Positions 20,886 through 31,566 of a DNA stretch of 64,000 nt are shown one piece after another. The translations under genes and the position numbers were made by a program. The notes beneath the pieces are model-generated. The model made no database searches. It had not been told where the DNA came from and saw nothing but the letters and a program-made list of their open reading frames with translations. The stretch's first letter is position 1; each line of letters opens with the position of its first letter. The DNA is from Rachicladosporium sp. CCFEE 5018 (Eukaryota > Ascomycota > Dothideomycetes > Cladosporiales > Cladosporiaceae), in contig KZ111143.1 in NCBI GenBank assembly GCA_002077045.2, positions 693,284-757,283 on the forward strand, given 5' to 3'.

Positions 20886-21809
20886 ACGCTAGCTACTTGC
20901 AAGTCGACAGCTGACAGCACGATCGGGAGTCATATGGCGTAGCTTTGGCATGTGCTGGTGGTGAGCGTAGTTCGGTTGGCTGTGAAGAGGGCGGCGAGAC
21001 TTGCGCAATGGTACGGCGCCAGACTTCGAGGCGGCGGTGACCATCAGTGCTCCACCGATGAGATGATAGGCTTGGTGCGAGTCGATCGGATCATGTGTGC
21101 TCGCGAGAAGGGTTTAGTGCGACGATGAGATCAAATGCGCCTGCAAGAGAGGTTTAGTGCGGCGGTGGGATCACATGTGAGGTGCTAGGTCGACGGTCGC
21201 GGTGGGTCCGTGATGACGAGTACAGGGAAGGCTGGCGCGGGCGACGAGGTGGAAGCAGAGATCGATTGACAGCGAGGTGAGCGTGAGGTGTAATGTCTTT
21301 CTCAATCTCCGAATGTCTGCGACGTAGGTGGTGCTCGTACCAGGTTGGTTGTGACAGTGAATCGCGGCGGTGCTGCGCCAGCGACATGCTGAGCACGAAG
21401 CGGCGCTGGTCCACGTCTAGCATGTACCATGCACTGTGTCCCATGGAAGAGTCACTCGCAGCTCTCCATTACGGGCGCGCATTGTGGAAGTGTAGGCACG
21501 TTTCAGACTTTCGGAGAAGCGAAGGTAGCGTGGGCGGCGAGAGTGAGCATGGGCATTGATGAGCGGTGGCATTTTATTGTGTGTCAAGCTCGTGCTACAA
21601 ATGTAGCGCTATGATAGCGATGGTGAGATCTTGCCATGGCTTCTCTGCGACATTGTGTCTTCGCATTGCCAGCATCGATTACACAAATGTGAGCCGAGTC
21701 CAAGAGGGCAAGCCTGCGGAAAGGGTTTGTAGTGTCACTATCCGCGGCCGAGCAGCAAGTGCGCGGCTGCAACACCTGATTCTCGCTTCATTTCCTGAAG
21801 ATCCCTGCA

Positions 21810-23384
21810 TCACGTCTTCCTCATGTCTACCGTCTCGAACTTCAGTCCTGGCCCCTCAACGACGTGACCTGGGCGCAGCGCATCTGTATAGAGGTTGGAT
21901 TCATCATGCGGATGGAACAAGCCACGCTGATGACATCCGAGCACCGCCGGTAAGCCAGGTGGATCTGTCAGTCGAAAGATGCCCCAGTCCGGATTCGATC
22001 GAGGGGCGCAGACGATGGCGATCGCCTCCGGCAGCATGATCTGGTAGCCGGAGCTGGTGTGCAGATCGCGGGATGACAAGAAGCAGGACTGAGATGGGTG
22101 CGTGTGAATCCAGCCGCAGACAAGGAGATCATTGCTATCACAGTAGTCGAAGAGCGCATTATCGCCCTCCTCGGTGGTGTCGCAGGTGTCACTAGTGCTG
22201 GTCTGGCCGGGGATGATGAGATGGCTGATGAAGAGGGCGTTGGAGATCAAAGTGCCGCATAAGATACCACACGTCTCAAGGTTACGCAAAGTGTTGGAGT
22301 GCGCCAGATTTAAGAATGCCGTGCGAAGTGTTGGAGGTAAGAAGACGGTGCGCAATGGTATACCACCCTCAGTGTATGCATTCGGCTTGAAGGTGACTTG
22401 TGCTGCTGATCTTTGCGTCGCAGCTGCGGTTACCTCAGGTCGACCAGCCTTCGCTGGACGCGGTGGCAGCTGCTCATTGAAGCTGCCCTTGGCAGGTAGC
22501 GGCGGCGCTGCACTATAGTCAGTGTACCTGGACGGTTGTGCTGGACTGCGATCCCAGCTCATCCGCTGCTCTTTGTGAGGTACACTGGGATACTGATATG
22601 ACTGTGATACCGGAGTACCATAAGCGAAATCTTGCCGTAGCTCAGTGGGTCGACGATCGTCGCGACGTGGAAGCCGCTCATCGTATCGTGAACCAACGAC
22701 TTGACCACGGCTACCACCCTGGTCTTCGTCATCGGGAGTCGCGAGCACCATTCCTTGTCGTCTTGATGCGACAGTATGTGGCGATATGCCTGCTTGCCTG
22801 GTGGATTGACGATTGACATCACGTCGTCGAAGCTCCTGTCGTGCCAGGTCAACAGCAAGTTGCCGGTGATCGGCAGCGTTCAGCGTTTCACGTAGGTCTT
22901 GGTAAGCCTCTTCGTCCCCAACGAGAGACAGTCTGTGAAGATCGCCACTGGAGATCCTCTCATGCTCATCATCGCGACGCTCATTACGCACTCGTTGCCT
23001 CTCTGCATTGCGGCGTTCGACAGCTTTCACGTAGCGTTGATGCTCCATGGTGATGCGTGGCTTCCACTGCTCCAACTTCATCAAGTTCTTAGCAACGATT
23101 TTGCGAGCAGAGGCGAAGTCCGCCTTGAACTTTGGGTCCTTGATCTGAGGATGTAGAGGCAGCTTGCCGACAACGAGCTCGGCGTGTCGATAAAGGTACA
23201 GATACGCCATCTGGAGATTGCCATCCTGCTCGCAGAGCGCGGCTTCAGTAAGCAGCATCCTGGCCGCACGAAGCCATGATCGCAGATCCCGTGTGGGATC
23301 AAAGTCGAAATCTTCTGCTTGCTGGATGATCTCCAATACGCTCATGGGTGCCGATCCGGCTGTGTGGTGGCGAGAAAGAGCCAT
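21810..23384 (-). CDS. AMSH-type JAMM deubiquitinase (copy B)
   Basis: 524 aa, single exon, the same architecture as copy A: N-terminal USP8-dimer-like helices and C-terminal MPN+ domain. The JAMM residues (Glu370, HTHP, Ser437, Asp440) and second zinc site (Cys484, His491, His493) are unchanged. Differences from copy A are scattered and conservative: Ser100 to Asn, Asp134 to Asn, Thr356 to Ala, Val426 to Ile just before HTHP, and the last residues KT for TM. Both copies should encode active enzymes. Divergent from MTF1. Confidence 0.93.
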   Translation of the reverse strand: MALSRHHTAGSAPMSVLEIIQQAEDFDFDPTRDLRSWLRAARMLLTEAALCEQDGNLQMAYLYLYRHAELVVGKLPLHPQIKDPKFKADFASARKIVAKNLMKLEQWKPRITMEHQRYVKAVERRNAERQRVRNERRDDEHERISSGDLHRLSLVGDEEAYQDLRETLNAADHRQLAVDLARQELRRRDVNRQSTRQAGISPHTVASRRQGMVLATPDDEDQGGSRGQVVGSRYDERLPRRDDRRPTELRQDFAYGTPVSQSYQYPSVPHKEQRMSWDRSPAQPSRYTDYSAAPPLPAKGSFNEQLPPRPAKAGRPEVTAAATQRSAAQVTFKPNAYTEGGIPLRTVFLPPTLRTAFLNLAHSNTLRNLETCGILCGTLISNALFISHLIIPGQTSTSDTCDTTEEGDNALFDYCDSNDLLVCGWIHTHPSQSCFLSSRDLHTSSGYQIMLPEAIAIVCAPRSNPDWGIFRLTDPPGLPAVLGCHQRGLFHPHDESNLYTDALRPGHVVEGPGLKFETVDMRKT

Positions 23385-23665
23385 GTTGCATGACTTGACT
23401 GATCATCTGCAGGTCGTTCTTGGAAAGAAAAGCGTTGATGAGCGCACTTCCGAAGACTTATCACGTAGTCTGATTGATTGACACACTGGTATGTCCTCAA
23501 GTGCGGTCAGAGTAGGCATTTCCTTGCTGTTGCCTAATTCGGAACGGAAGCAGCCTAAGCGGCAGTACCCGCATTTTGCATGAACTCAGGAGATGGCTGA
23601 TGATCGATGGCTTGCGCCCATTGAACGGCCTCTTTACCACTGGATGCTTGCCTTGTTGAACGCTG

Positions 23666-25627
23666 ATGAGCGTAACTGGTGCCACGCGAGCACTTACATC
23701 CGCCGCAAGGAAGCGGACGTTGACCGAGCTTCTTTCGAACACCTTCGGCGGCACCTCCGTCAGGCGATCCGGTGTGCGGAAAAAGCCTCTCCATGACAAG
23801 CGACCGGGACGACGTGCAGAGGTAGTGAGCGAAGCGTTGTGTGGTGAGCCATCTCTAGGCAGTACGATGTATTGATCACTGCTTACGCCACATCTAGACG
23901 ATGTAATCAACTACCTCGCTCCATCTTTGGAGCCATATAAAGGATGCACCATCATCGATGTCCATCCGGGCGCTTGCTTGTGGTCGTCGAAGCTGCACGA
24001 TTACCTGAAACCGAAGCATCATCTGTTGATGGAGCCTGACCAGCGGTACTATGACCCTTTCATCAGGCCGCTGCTGGACGCTCCAGGATCTGCCTATCGG
24101 AATACACTGCTTACTGGAGCGCACGCCAACGCGTACTGGGACAACTACAGGCAGGTCCTGGATGGTTCAAGCCTCATGCCCGTCAGGCCAAAGCTGGATG
24201 TTGACGATCCCCGTGTTCGACAGATCGACACTAGTATGCTGTTCATTGGCAATCTGTGGCGACACTACGAGTCACTTCGCCTCCAGGCAGGCAACGTGAA
24301 GTACGAGCCCTTGATCTTGCAGCATATGACATACGCCGCTCTGACAAATGAGATCTTCCAGCGCAATGGACTTGTGCGAATGCTGTGGTGGGTGCCGGAG
24401 CAATGCAAGCAGATCGTCTTTTCAGAGCATGTCCGCGCACGCACAAGCTACACTGTCGGTCTAACGATGGGCGCGAGTGTCAACGAAGTCGCGGGCGTGA
24501 CTCCACTGGAGAAGATATATCCTGGTCGTGGCAAGATGCCAAAGCGTGACGAGAGCTTGGATACCGCCGCATCCCTGACTGTCGCGGAGCGGATGGCTGA
24601 CGTAGGCATGCGAGTGCCTCCTGAGCGTCAGATGCCCACTTCTCCAGACAAGCCTGACAGTAATATCAAGCGGATCATGGGCAGAGATCTACGCAGGGTA
24701 TATTGCTACTCAATCGATGCCCTCCGAGACGCTGTCGAAAACCTCGAAAGCTACGTCGAAATCTTCACTAACTTCACAGCACGAATTTACAAAGACAGCA
24801 AACTCGCCAACATGAAGAACGAGTTGGCAAGACAGTTCGCCAAGGAGCACGTGCGCTACGACGAGTGCTTCGCAAGCCTCGAGAATCGCGTGTCAAGTCG
24901 CAACGCCCTTCTGACACCGATGTACAAGTATCGCGCAGTCCTACTCATGGACCTGCACTTGCGCCAGATCAACATTGAGGCAAACTTCAGCGCCGTGGCC
25001 GAACAGTTCCCCGAATCCAGTCGCCTCGCTGCCCTGCGCAAACGCGTGATCTCGATCGATAAGAAATTCCAGGCTCTGTTCGCCGCCTCTCACGACGTAG
25101 ATGTCCGTCGCACCCTCGGCACTCTACTAGACGACATCACCTCTTTCCACACCTCTCCCCAGGTGATCCCACGCGATGCTCGCACCTACGAGCCGCTTCA
25201 GATTCACCCGGATGAGTTCTGGCCGAATTACAATCTCATGCTCCTAGATGTCGTGCCGAAGACCCGCGATCTCGCCGTTCCAGAGGTTGCGGATCGCAAA
25301 GAAGCCGCCAAAGTCTGCCAGGAGCTGCTGAAACACCTCTACCTTACGCCAGCACAAGATATCGTCATCTCGCTGGATAGACTCGCACCAAATGCGGCGA
25401 AGGATCTGATACCGATGGTTCCGGCCATAACGGATGCGCGAAAGGGCGGGAGACTGGATCCAGGTAGACTCTCGGTGAGGATGATGACCGAGGAAATGAT
25501 TGAGGGCTTGGTGAAGGCTTTCTTGGAGTGGCCCTTTCGGCCGAGTACTCTGGAGATGGCGCTTGCTGGGGGCGAAGGGACTGGTGGACCAGGGAAGAGT
25601 GAGGACGATGGAGAGAGTGATACATAA
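23666..25627 (+). CDS. mtf1: Mitochondrial transcription factor Mtf1, complete (copy B)
   Basis: Exons 23666-23843 and 23898-25627 give 635 aa. A presequence-like N-terminus (MSVTGATRALTSAARKRT) precedes the dimethylase-like fold: IIDVHPGACLWSSKLHDYLK, LLMEPDQRYYDPF, then SMLFIGNLWRHYESLR, corresponding to motif IV. Middle segments include NEIFQRNGLVRMLWWVPEQ and the C-terminal helical region IHPDEFWPNYNLMLLDVVPK. Yeast Mtf1 is shorter (about 340 aa); filamentous-fungal relatives carry insertions and a longer C-terminus, as here. It is expected in the mitochondrial matrix, pairing with the phage-type RNA polymerase for promoter melting. The catalytic methyltransferase motif IV (N-L/I-P-Y/F type) is not intact, in keeping with a factor that has left rRNA methylation. 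Complete and open. Confidence 0.87.
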
Positions 25628-26615
25628 TGATTTATATTTCCGCTCTTGAAATAAAACAGGTCTCTACGCTACTATCGACTAAGCTGCGAGCGTTCTCTTG
25701 CTCAGTGCAGTGTCGCTGAAAAAGCACTCCGTACCGTGCTCGTCTTGCATCAACCTGTCCCACTTGAAGGTAACCTGTCCCACTTGAAGGTAACCTGTCC
25801 CACTTGAAGGTACCTCGACCAAAGCTCTTGTTGTCGCGATGCGCTCTGTACATGCTCAGACGTGCTTCACCGGCTACTATGATCTTCAAGTGTCTCCACG
25901 GACACCGGTTATGAGGCGTACATACATTCGTAGCCGCGAATAGTCGACCTTCGATTTTGGAGGTCAGGGTTAGGGATGCGCAAATTTAATCACACCCCAA
26001 GGGTAATCATATTGAGCCCAAATACTTGGAGATTGTATACTGCATCGATATGCGATATACATGTTACTTCCCCTATGAGATCCGATTCGTGAGCTCCACT
26101 GGAATATGTCAATGCAGTCTTGATCGATTTCGGTACAAGATACGGCGTTGGAAAGCGAATCCCTTGCTCGACCGTCGCATTTCAAGCGAGTCAACGAAGG
26201 CGGGCGACGTTACAATCAAGTCACTAGACGCATTCCCAAGAACACTCCAACCCTTCCCATTTCCCACTTGATGATCACCGGGGTAGGGCAACAGCATATC
26301 AACAGCAAGCAGCACATCCAACGTCTTCATAGACAACACTATGGATATCACACCCCATGCCCAACTTTACACCATAATTCCATTCCCTTCCCTCAAGCCG
26401 TCTTCTCAGCGAACCCCATGCATCAACCCAATGTACACAACAAGCACAACCCCTTCCCTCATGCAGCATTATCCCACCTAGACATCCACAGATCAAAGAA
26501 ACCCCCTCCGCAGTCAGTGCGTGGGTATCAAAACCTCAGCCTCTCCAGTTTCCTCCCCAGTCTCCCACCTCGTCCCCTCAATGGGCGCCCAGTCTTCCCT
26601 CGCCGCTCCAGCTAC
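25628..26615. other. Intergenic region downstream of MTF1
   Basis: No convincing gene; short open frames lack recognisable content. Contains the 3 x 20-bp repeat at 25752-25811 and C-rich sequence near 26400-26600. Confidence 0.5.
25752..25811. repeat. Perfect 20-bp triplicate repeat
   Basis: Three identical consecutive copies of AACCTGTCCCACTTGAAGGT. Perfect identity indicates recent slippage or an assembly effect. Confidence 0.95.
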
Positions 26616-26876
26616 TCAGCCTGAGCGAACCATGTCGTTGAGGGTGCGTAAGCGGCCAGTATCGGCGCTGTGCTCAGCATCCACTGCTTGATCATCCTCC
26701 TCAACTTCGAACTCCGCATCCTCCTCGCTGTCCGTGACACTGTCAGTAGCCAGACTGATGGGACGGCTGTCAGTCATAGAATTACATTCGTCGCCCCACG
26801 CCGTGGTCCTCACAGCCGAAGTCTTCACTTCGGGGTCCACGACCAAACCCTCCCTCAATTGCTGCATGCTGCGCAC
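26616..26876 (-). CDS. Possible small acidic protein or SPT7 3' extension
   Basis: An 86-aa open frame begins one base downstream of the SPT7 stop, in another frame. It reads MRSMQQLREGLVVDPEVKTS and ends in a strongly acidic part (SDSEEDAEFEVEEDDQAVDAE type). The composition looks protein-like, but I recognise no family. The first codon is GTG-type, not ATG; the first ATG is a few codons in. It could be an alternative spliced tail of SPT7 or chance. Weak support. Confidence 0.25.
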   Translation of the reverse strand: MRSMQQLREGLVVDPEVKTSAVRTTAWGDECNSMTDSRPISLATDSVTDSEEDAEFEVEEDDQAVDAEHSADTGRLRTLNDMVRSG

Positions 26877-29705
26877 CTAGCTAGCAGTCAAACTCTCCGG
26901 ACTGATCATCGCGCCATCACCGAGCCCGCCATCTTTCTCCGGATCAACGTCCATGAGATCCACGTCCCTCTCCGGCATAGTGAGCTTTAAACTCCCGATA
27001 GGCTTCATCAGCTTACTCTCTTCGTCGAGTTTCCGCTTCTTCTTTGCAGCCTGCTGTTGCTCGCGGATCGGACGCTTGCGTGGCGAGGAGATCTTGCCAG
27101 TAGGCGGTAGTCTCGGCTTAGGGAATCGTTGCTTTTGCGGCAAATCCTCATCCTCAACAAGCGCCTCATCGTGATTCTTCCTCAGCCGTTCGCGGAAGAA
27201 TCCCTGCACCAGTCCTATATGACCACCCAGCGCCTCCACACTGATCGCATCGTACGCCTCGGGTGACTCGAAGAGCTGGCCGCCTACAGCCACAGGGCCA
27301 GCGTTCTGGGCTTGGAAGCCATTGTGGATGCGGTTTCGGAGGAGATGAAGCGGTACACTGACGCCTTGTAGGCCGAACTCTTCCATGAGGCCGAGCTCGC
27401 GGAAGCCGAAGAAGTCTTCGTCTAGGTCTTCGGCGAAATCGCCGCCGAGGAATTGCTCGGAGCCGTCGTTGAAGGCGCCGACGCCGTCTGCGCCTGCGTG
27501 ATCGCCGAGGGCGGGGCGCTGGGAGGGGTGTCAGTAATTTGCGCAGAGTGTGCGCGGGAGGAGGGGAGCTTACGAGAAGGTCTGCAAGATGCGCCTTCAT
27601 GCGCTCGTGCACTACGCCCAGCTTCGTCGTTAGTCGTTCGACGTCATCCTTGACGTATGTCTCGATAGCTTCGACGTCCTGTCCGTTTTCGTGTAGAGTA
27701 TGCAAAATCTGCTCTTCATGTGTGAAGCGCGGCTGACCAGCCTCAGGAGGCGGCTGCTCGGAGAACTCCTTCAAGTCACCCGCGAGCTTCATGAAGAACT
27801 CTCCTGCTAAGTCCGTGACAGCATCGAGCGCCGAAGGCTGGAAGTCTTCGAAGCCAGCATGATAGAAGATCTTGCCCACGCTTCGCTTGAGCGCTGCTTT
27901 GCATACCCAAGGCGCCATGATTGGACCATCTTCGCTCACCACCACTGTCCCGACATCCGCTTCCAGGAATGGCTCCGGATCGTACTTTTGGAACTGGTTC
28001 TGATACGTCTGCGCCTGAATCTGCATCTGCTTGACGATGCCGATCTTGGCGCAGACTTTGCGCGTTTCTTGCATTTGTCGGATGTTACCTTCCATTCGTC
28101 GTGTGAGCCCACCGTCAACAGGTTTGAATTGATCCTTCGGGAACATGCGCAGGTAATCAGAGCTCTGGGGAACCACATTACCCTCAGAGTCTGTCGTCCA
28201 CTTCCATCGGTCGTCGAGCTCGGGTATGGCGGACAGGCTGCCGTAGTAGTCGGGCAGCGTCGAGTCTTCGTCCTTTTCGATGCCTTCTGCGAGCGTCTCG
28301 CCTGTGCCTGCAGGCTCGACGTCGCTCTCTGCGGTGTCGCCTTCTGTATTTGTGGCGAGAATGTCAGCTGACATCAGCTTCTGTTGTCGTTGCCATCTGC
28401 GCATGCCGGCTTTGCTACGTAGCAACGCGGGCTCGTCGGGGTTGAGGTGTTCGCCACGGAAAAGTCGATTCCTCTCAGCAGCAGCCAGAGCTCGGTCCTT
28501 CATTGTGACTTGCTTCCAGGTCTTGAAGTCAGTGTCATCTTCGTCAGGGTCCTCTTGAGCTGAGCCGAGGACAGAATTGCCTAGTCCATCGACTTCCATG
28601 AGATCTGGCTGACTTCCTGAAGCACCGTTGGCGTGCACACCGTTAGTGAGCAGCGGCGTGCTGTTACCTGCTGGCGGCGGTGTTCCGAAGCCCGCAGAGC
28701 TCGCATCGTGAGTCTCAGAGTCAGCTCGTAGGAACTCATTGCGGAGATGTGATGCTGTAGTGTGAAGTGATAGCTTAGTATCAGGCTGTGGCGTCGATTG
28801 CTCGTCGTTGATCGTAGGCAGAGCCTTCCTGGCAGACGCAGGAGCACTCTTGCCGCCTTTCTTTGGTGCTTTGCGACCACGCGAAGCCATGATGGGCGCA
28901 TCGTCCTCGTCGCTGTCGTCTGCGTCGGCTGACTGCAGTCTTCGCTCTTCAGCCTCAAGCTCAGCGCGATCTCTGACTGTGATGTCCGGGATCAGAGGTA
29001 TCAGCTTGTCGGTCTCCTTGCGCATGTACAAAGCCTTCTTACGGATTGGTAGCTCAGGCGCCGAATTGTACTTCAGGCAGTTAGACCAAATAAGTCCGAG
29101 ATCAGTCGTGAACTCTGTCTTGCTCTTGTACTGCAATTGCTTAAGCTTCTTGATCATCGTGCCAATATCCATCGGCGACTTGATGACATTGTAGTAGTCG
29201 GGTGCCTCGCGTTTGCTCACACGCGACAGGAACGGCTGCGCGTACTCAGACATCGCTTTGAGCTCGAGTAGGACCTTCTCGGCGGCTTCGTAGAGCTCTT
29301 CTTGTCCAACGCGCTCCTCACTTGCCCATTTGCTGCGACCCTTGCGGACCTCCGAGATGAGTGTGCGAAGTTGCGTGTCCGAGGCTTTGACCATGTCGCG
29401 CTTATGATCGATACGTGCGATGAGATGCTTGAGAGTGAGACTTGATGCGCCCAGGTCGGCACTACCGAGAGAGCCCTGTGTTGCGACAGCTGGGGCTGAG
29501 GTCGGCTGCGTAGTCGAGGCACCATCATGGTCTCCTGACAGCTCGTTTTCGATGTCCCTGTCCAGCTCCTCCTGCTTCTGCTGCTCCAGCATGGCGTCCC
29601 TATCATTCTCGAATGTGAAGAACATAGTCTGGAAGTCGCGCTTGGCAGCTTCAGCCGCGGCTTTCTTGTCTTCCTCCAGTTGCTTGCGCACATCCTCAGG
29701 CTTGG
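26877..29705 (-). CDS. spt7: SAGA subunit Spt7 (bromodomain plus histone fold), N-terminus lost in gap
   Basis: Two exons are visible: 29705-27574, open into the gap, and 27518-26877 (GTAAGC donor, CTCCCAG acceptor, 55-bp intron, phase 0). In order: a Lys/Glu-rich coiled start; a bromodomain (about 29270-28990) with YAQPFLSRVSKREAPDYYNV and the acetyl-lysine-binding Asn in CLKYNSAPE; an acidic region; LPDYYGSLSAIPELDDRWKW, typical of fungal Spt7; and a histone-fold (MAPWVCKAALKRSVGKIFYH to FFMKLAGDLKEF). A C-terminal part ends in a Lys-rich, nuclear-localisation-like RKRPIREQQQAAKKKRK stretch. Spt7 scaffolds the SAGA coactivator and pairs its histone fold with Ada1. About 920 residues are present; yeast Spt7 has 1332, so the missing N-terminus is probably a few hundred residues. 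It is not found across the gap. Confidence 0.88.
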
Positions 29706-29805
29706 NNNNNNNNNNNNNNNNNNNNNNNNNNNNNNNNNNNNNNNNNNNNNNNNNNNNNNNNNNNNNNNNNNNNNNNNNNNNNNNNNNNNNNNNNNNNNNN
29801 NNNNN
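29706..29805. other. Assembly gap (100 N), contig B/C join
   Basis: Exactly 100 N. On the left the minus-strand SPT7 is cut in its N-terminal half; on the right the plus-strand beta-glucosidase is entered mid-gene. Neither continues across. Confidence 0.98.
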
Positions 29806-31041
29806 CGCATTCGAGATACCAACATCCTCCTGTCAGACTACGAGAACCCACGGGTCAAGACTGACCTGTTCTGGTGCGACATCGATGGTAAGTACACACC
29901 AGACGAGACCGGCGAGTACGAGTTCAGCTGCTCCGTTGCCGGCACAGCTCAGGTCTTCGTCGATGGCAAGCTTGTAGTGGACAACCTCACTCGTCAAAGT
30001 CCCGGCGACTCCTTCTTCGGCATCGGCACTGTCGAAGAGCTCGGCTCCATCCAGCTCGAGGCAAACAAGGAGTACGACATCCACGTCGAATTCGGCACAA
30101 TGCCCACCCTGACCTACAAAAAAGACGGCGTCACTGCCTTCGGCGCAGGCGGCATTCGTCTCGGCTGCTTCCGCAAAGTCTGCCTGAAGACTGAGATCGA
30201 GCGCGCTATCGCTCTAGCATCAGAAGTCGACCAAGTCATTATCTGCACTGGCTTGAACGGCGACTGGGAATCAGAAGGCTACGATAGACCACACATGGAC
30301 CTTCCGCCCGGCTCCGACGACCTGATTGAAGCGGTCCTCAAAGCAAACCCAAACACAGCCATCGTAGTCCAATCCGGCACGCCCGTCACAATGCCCTGGC
30401 GCGACCAAGCACCGGCTATCATCCAAGCCTGGTACGGCGGCAACGAAACCGGCAACGCCATCGCAGACGTAGTCTTCGGCGACGTGAACCCCAGCGGAAA
30501 ACTCCCGCTATCCTTCCCAACCCGCAACGAAGATAACCCCGCGTTCCTGAACTACATCAGCGACGACAACCGCGTCCTCTACGGCGAGGACGTCTTCGTC
30601 GGCTACCGCTTCTACGATAAAACGAAATCCACGCCGTCCTTCCCCTTCGGCCACGGTCTAAGCTACACTACGTTCTCACTCTCGGACCTTTCACTCACGG
30701 ACTCCAACGACCTCATCACGCTCACAGCCTCCGTCAAGAACACCGGCTCCCTCCCCGGCGCCGAGGTCGTACAAGCTTACGTCTCTGCTCGCACGCCCAG
30801 CATCGCGCGCCCAGTCAAAGAACTCAAAGGCTTCACCAAAGCCTTCCTCCAACCCGGCGAAAGTAAGCCCGTGGAAATCTCCTTCGAGAAGAAGTACGCC
30901 ACGAGCTTCTACGCCGAGGGCCGCGCGGCGTGGCAGAGCGAAAAGGGCGTGTATGATGTGCGCGTCGGCACTTCGAGCGCGAGTTTGCCGTTGAAAGCGG
31001 AGTTTGAAGTGGCCAAGACGAGCTGGTGGAAAGGGGTGTGA
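29806..31041 (+). CDS. GH3 beta-glucosidase with PA14 domain, 5' truncated at gap
   Basis: The last 411 residues of the enzyme, complete at 55470-58065 in contig D; base 29806 equals 56830. It begins within the PA14 domain insert (RIRDTNILLSDYENP) and includes SIQLEANKEYDIHVEFG. The C-terminal alpha/beta domain (VDQVIICTGLNGDWESEGYD) and the fibronectin-III-like domain (GAEVVQAYVSARTPSIARP) follow, ending in VAKTSWWKGV. The catalytic nucleophile region lies before the gap. The first ~640 bp and the last ~150 bp are almost identical to copy D. Between them, 30660-30890 differs at many positions, including changes such as LSLTDSNDLITLTAS against LTLKDSDDAITLTLS. Confidence 0.9.
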   Translation, partial: RIRDTNILLSDYENPRVKTDLFWCDIDGKYTPDETGEYEFSCSVAGTAQVFVDGKLVVDNLTRQSPGDSFFGIGTVEELGSIQLEANKEYDIHVEFGTMPTLTYKKDGVTAFGAGGIRLGCFRKVCLKTEIERAIALASEVDQVIICTGLNGDWESEGYDRPHMDLPPGSDDLIEAVLKANPNTAIVVQSGTPVTMPWRDQAPAIIQAWYGGNETGNAIADVVFGDVNPSGKLPLSFPTRNEDNPAFLNYISDDNRVLYGEDVFVGYRFYDKTKSTPSFPFGHGLSYTTFSLSDLSLTDSNDLITLTASVKNTGSLPGAEVVQAYVSARTPSIARPVKELKGFTKAFLQPGESKPVEISFEKKYATSFYAEGRAAWQSEKGVYDVRVGTSSASLPLKAEFEVAKTSWWKGV

Positions 31042-31566
31042 GTGTGAGAGATGTGAGAGATGTGCGGGATACCCCTTCTGTCGCTTCTTCCTCTTGGTTC
31101 TTGGTGCGGTTTGGCAGAGCGCGAGCATACCGCGCCGGTTGGGGAATTTGGGGGTTGGGGCGTTTTCGGGGAGGGGGACGGGATAGATGATGGGGGGTAA
31201 TGGGTTATGCAGCATATGAATCAAATCTCCAACAATACTCAACCTACGCGCGTGAAATGGAAATCGGAACAGATTGGATGCAGCGAAACGCCTCCTCCAA
31301 TGCATCTGATGCTGAGCTATCTAAAGTCCTCCCTTCACTGACCCATTGGGTATCGCATGCAACCACACCAGCCTTGTCTCGCTCACATCCATGCCGTCCG
31401 CCCCTCACTCATAGCGTTGCGTCGCTAGGGAGCCTATGGTGCTGTTTTCAAGCCCTCAGGCATGGGCGGCACCATACTCACCTCATTCATCCAAGTCCAC
31501 CCTCATCTCCCTCACATCGTGCACCGAAACCCGCTCGACATCTAGTCGACATCCCATACATCACAC
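31042..31566. other. Intergenic region between convergent beta-glucosidase and KAP121
   Basis: 3' regions of two convergent genes; almost identical to 58066-58591. No gene seen. Confidence 0.6.

Larger units (their letters stand above)
18660..21809. other. Gene-free, repeat-rich region (copy B)
   Basis: Counterpart of 9360-12347 but about 160 bp longer, because its minisatellites are larger. No credible gene. The plus strand is purine-rich from about 19100 to 20840. From 20844 on, a block of about 750 bp is better conserved with copy A than the repeats before it. Within it, a degenerate ~40-bp motif (GATGAGATCAAATGCGC...TTTAGTGCGAC type) recurs two to three times at 21056-21180. Confidence 0.7.
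15270..24632. repeat. Duplicated block 1, copy in contig B
   Basis: 9363 bp collinear with 5965-15169. The block boundaries are the contig ends, not any element terminus or target-site duplication. Base 15270 corresponds to 5965 and base 24632 to 15169. Near-identical parts (6000-8090 and 12350-15169 against their partners) alternate with much more diverged parts (8094-12340 and its partner). Confidence 0.93.

Noticed and set aside
5965..24632. True tandem segmental duplication
   Set aside because: Both inner boundaries coincide with a 100-N gap and a truncated gene; allelic contigs explain this with fewer assumptions. Not fully excluded without reads.
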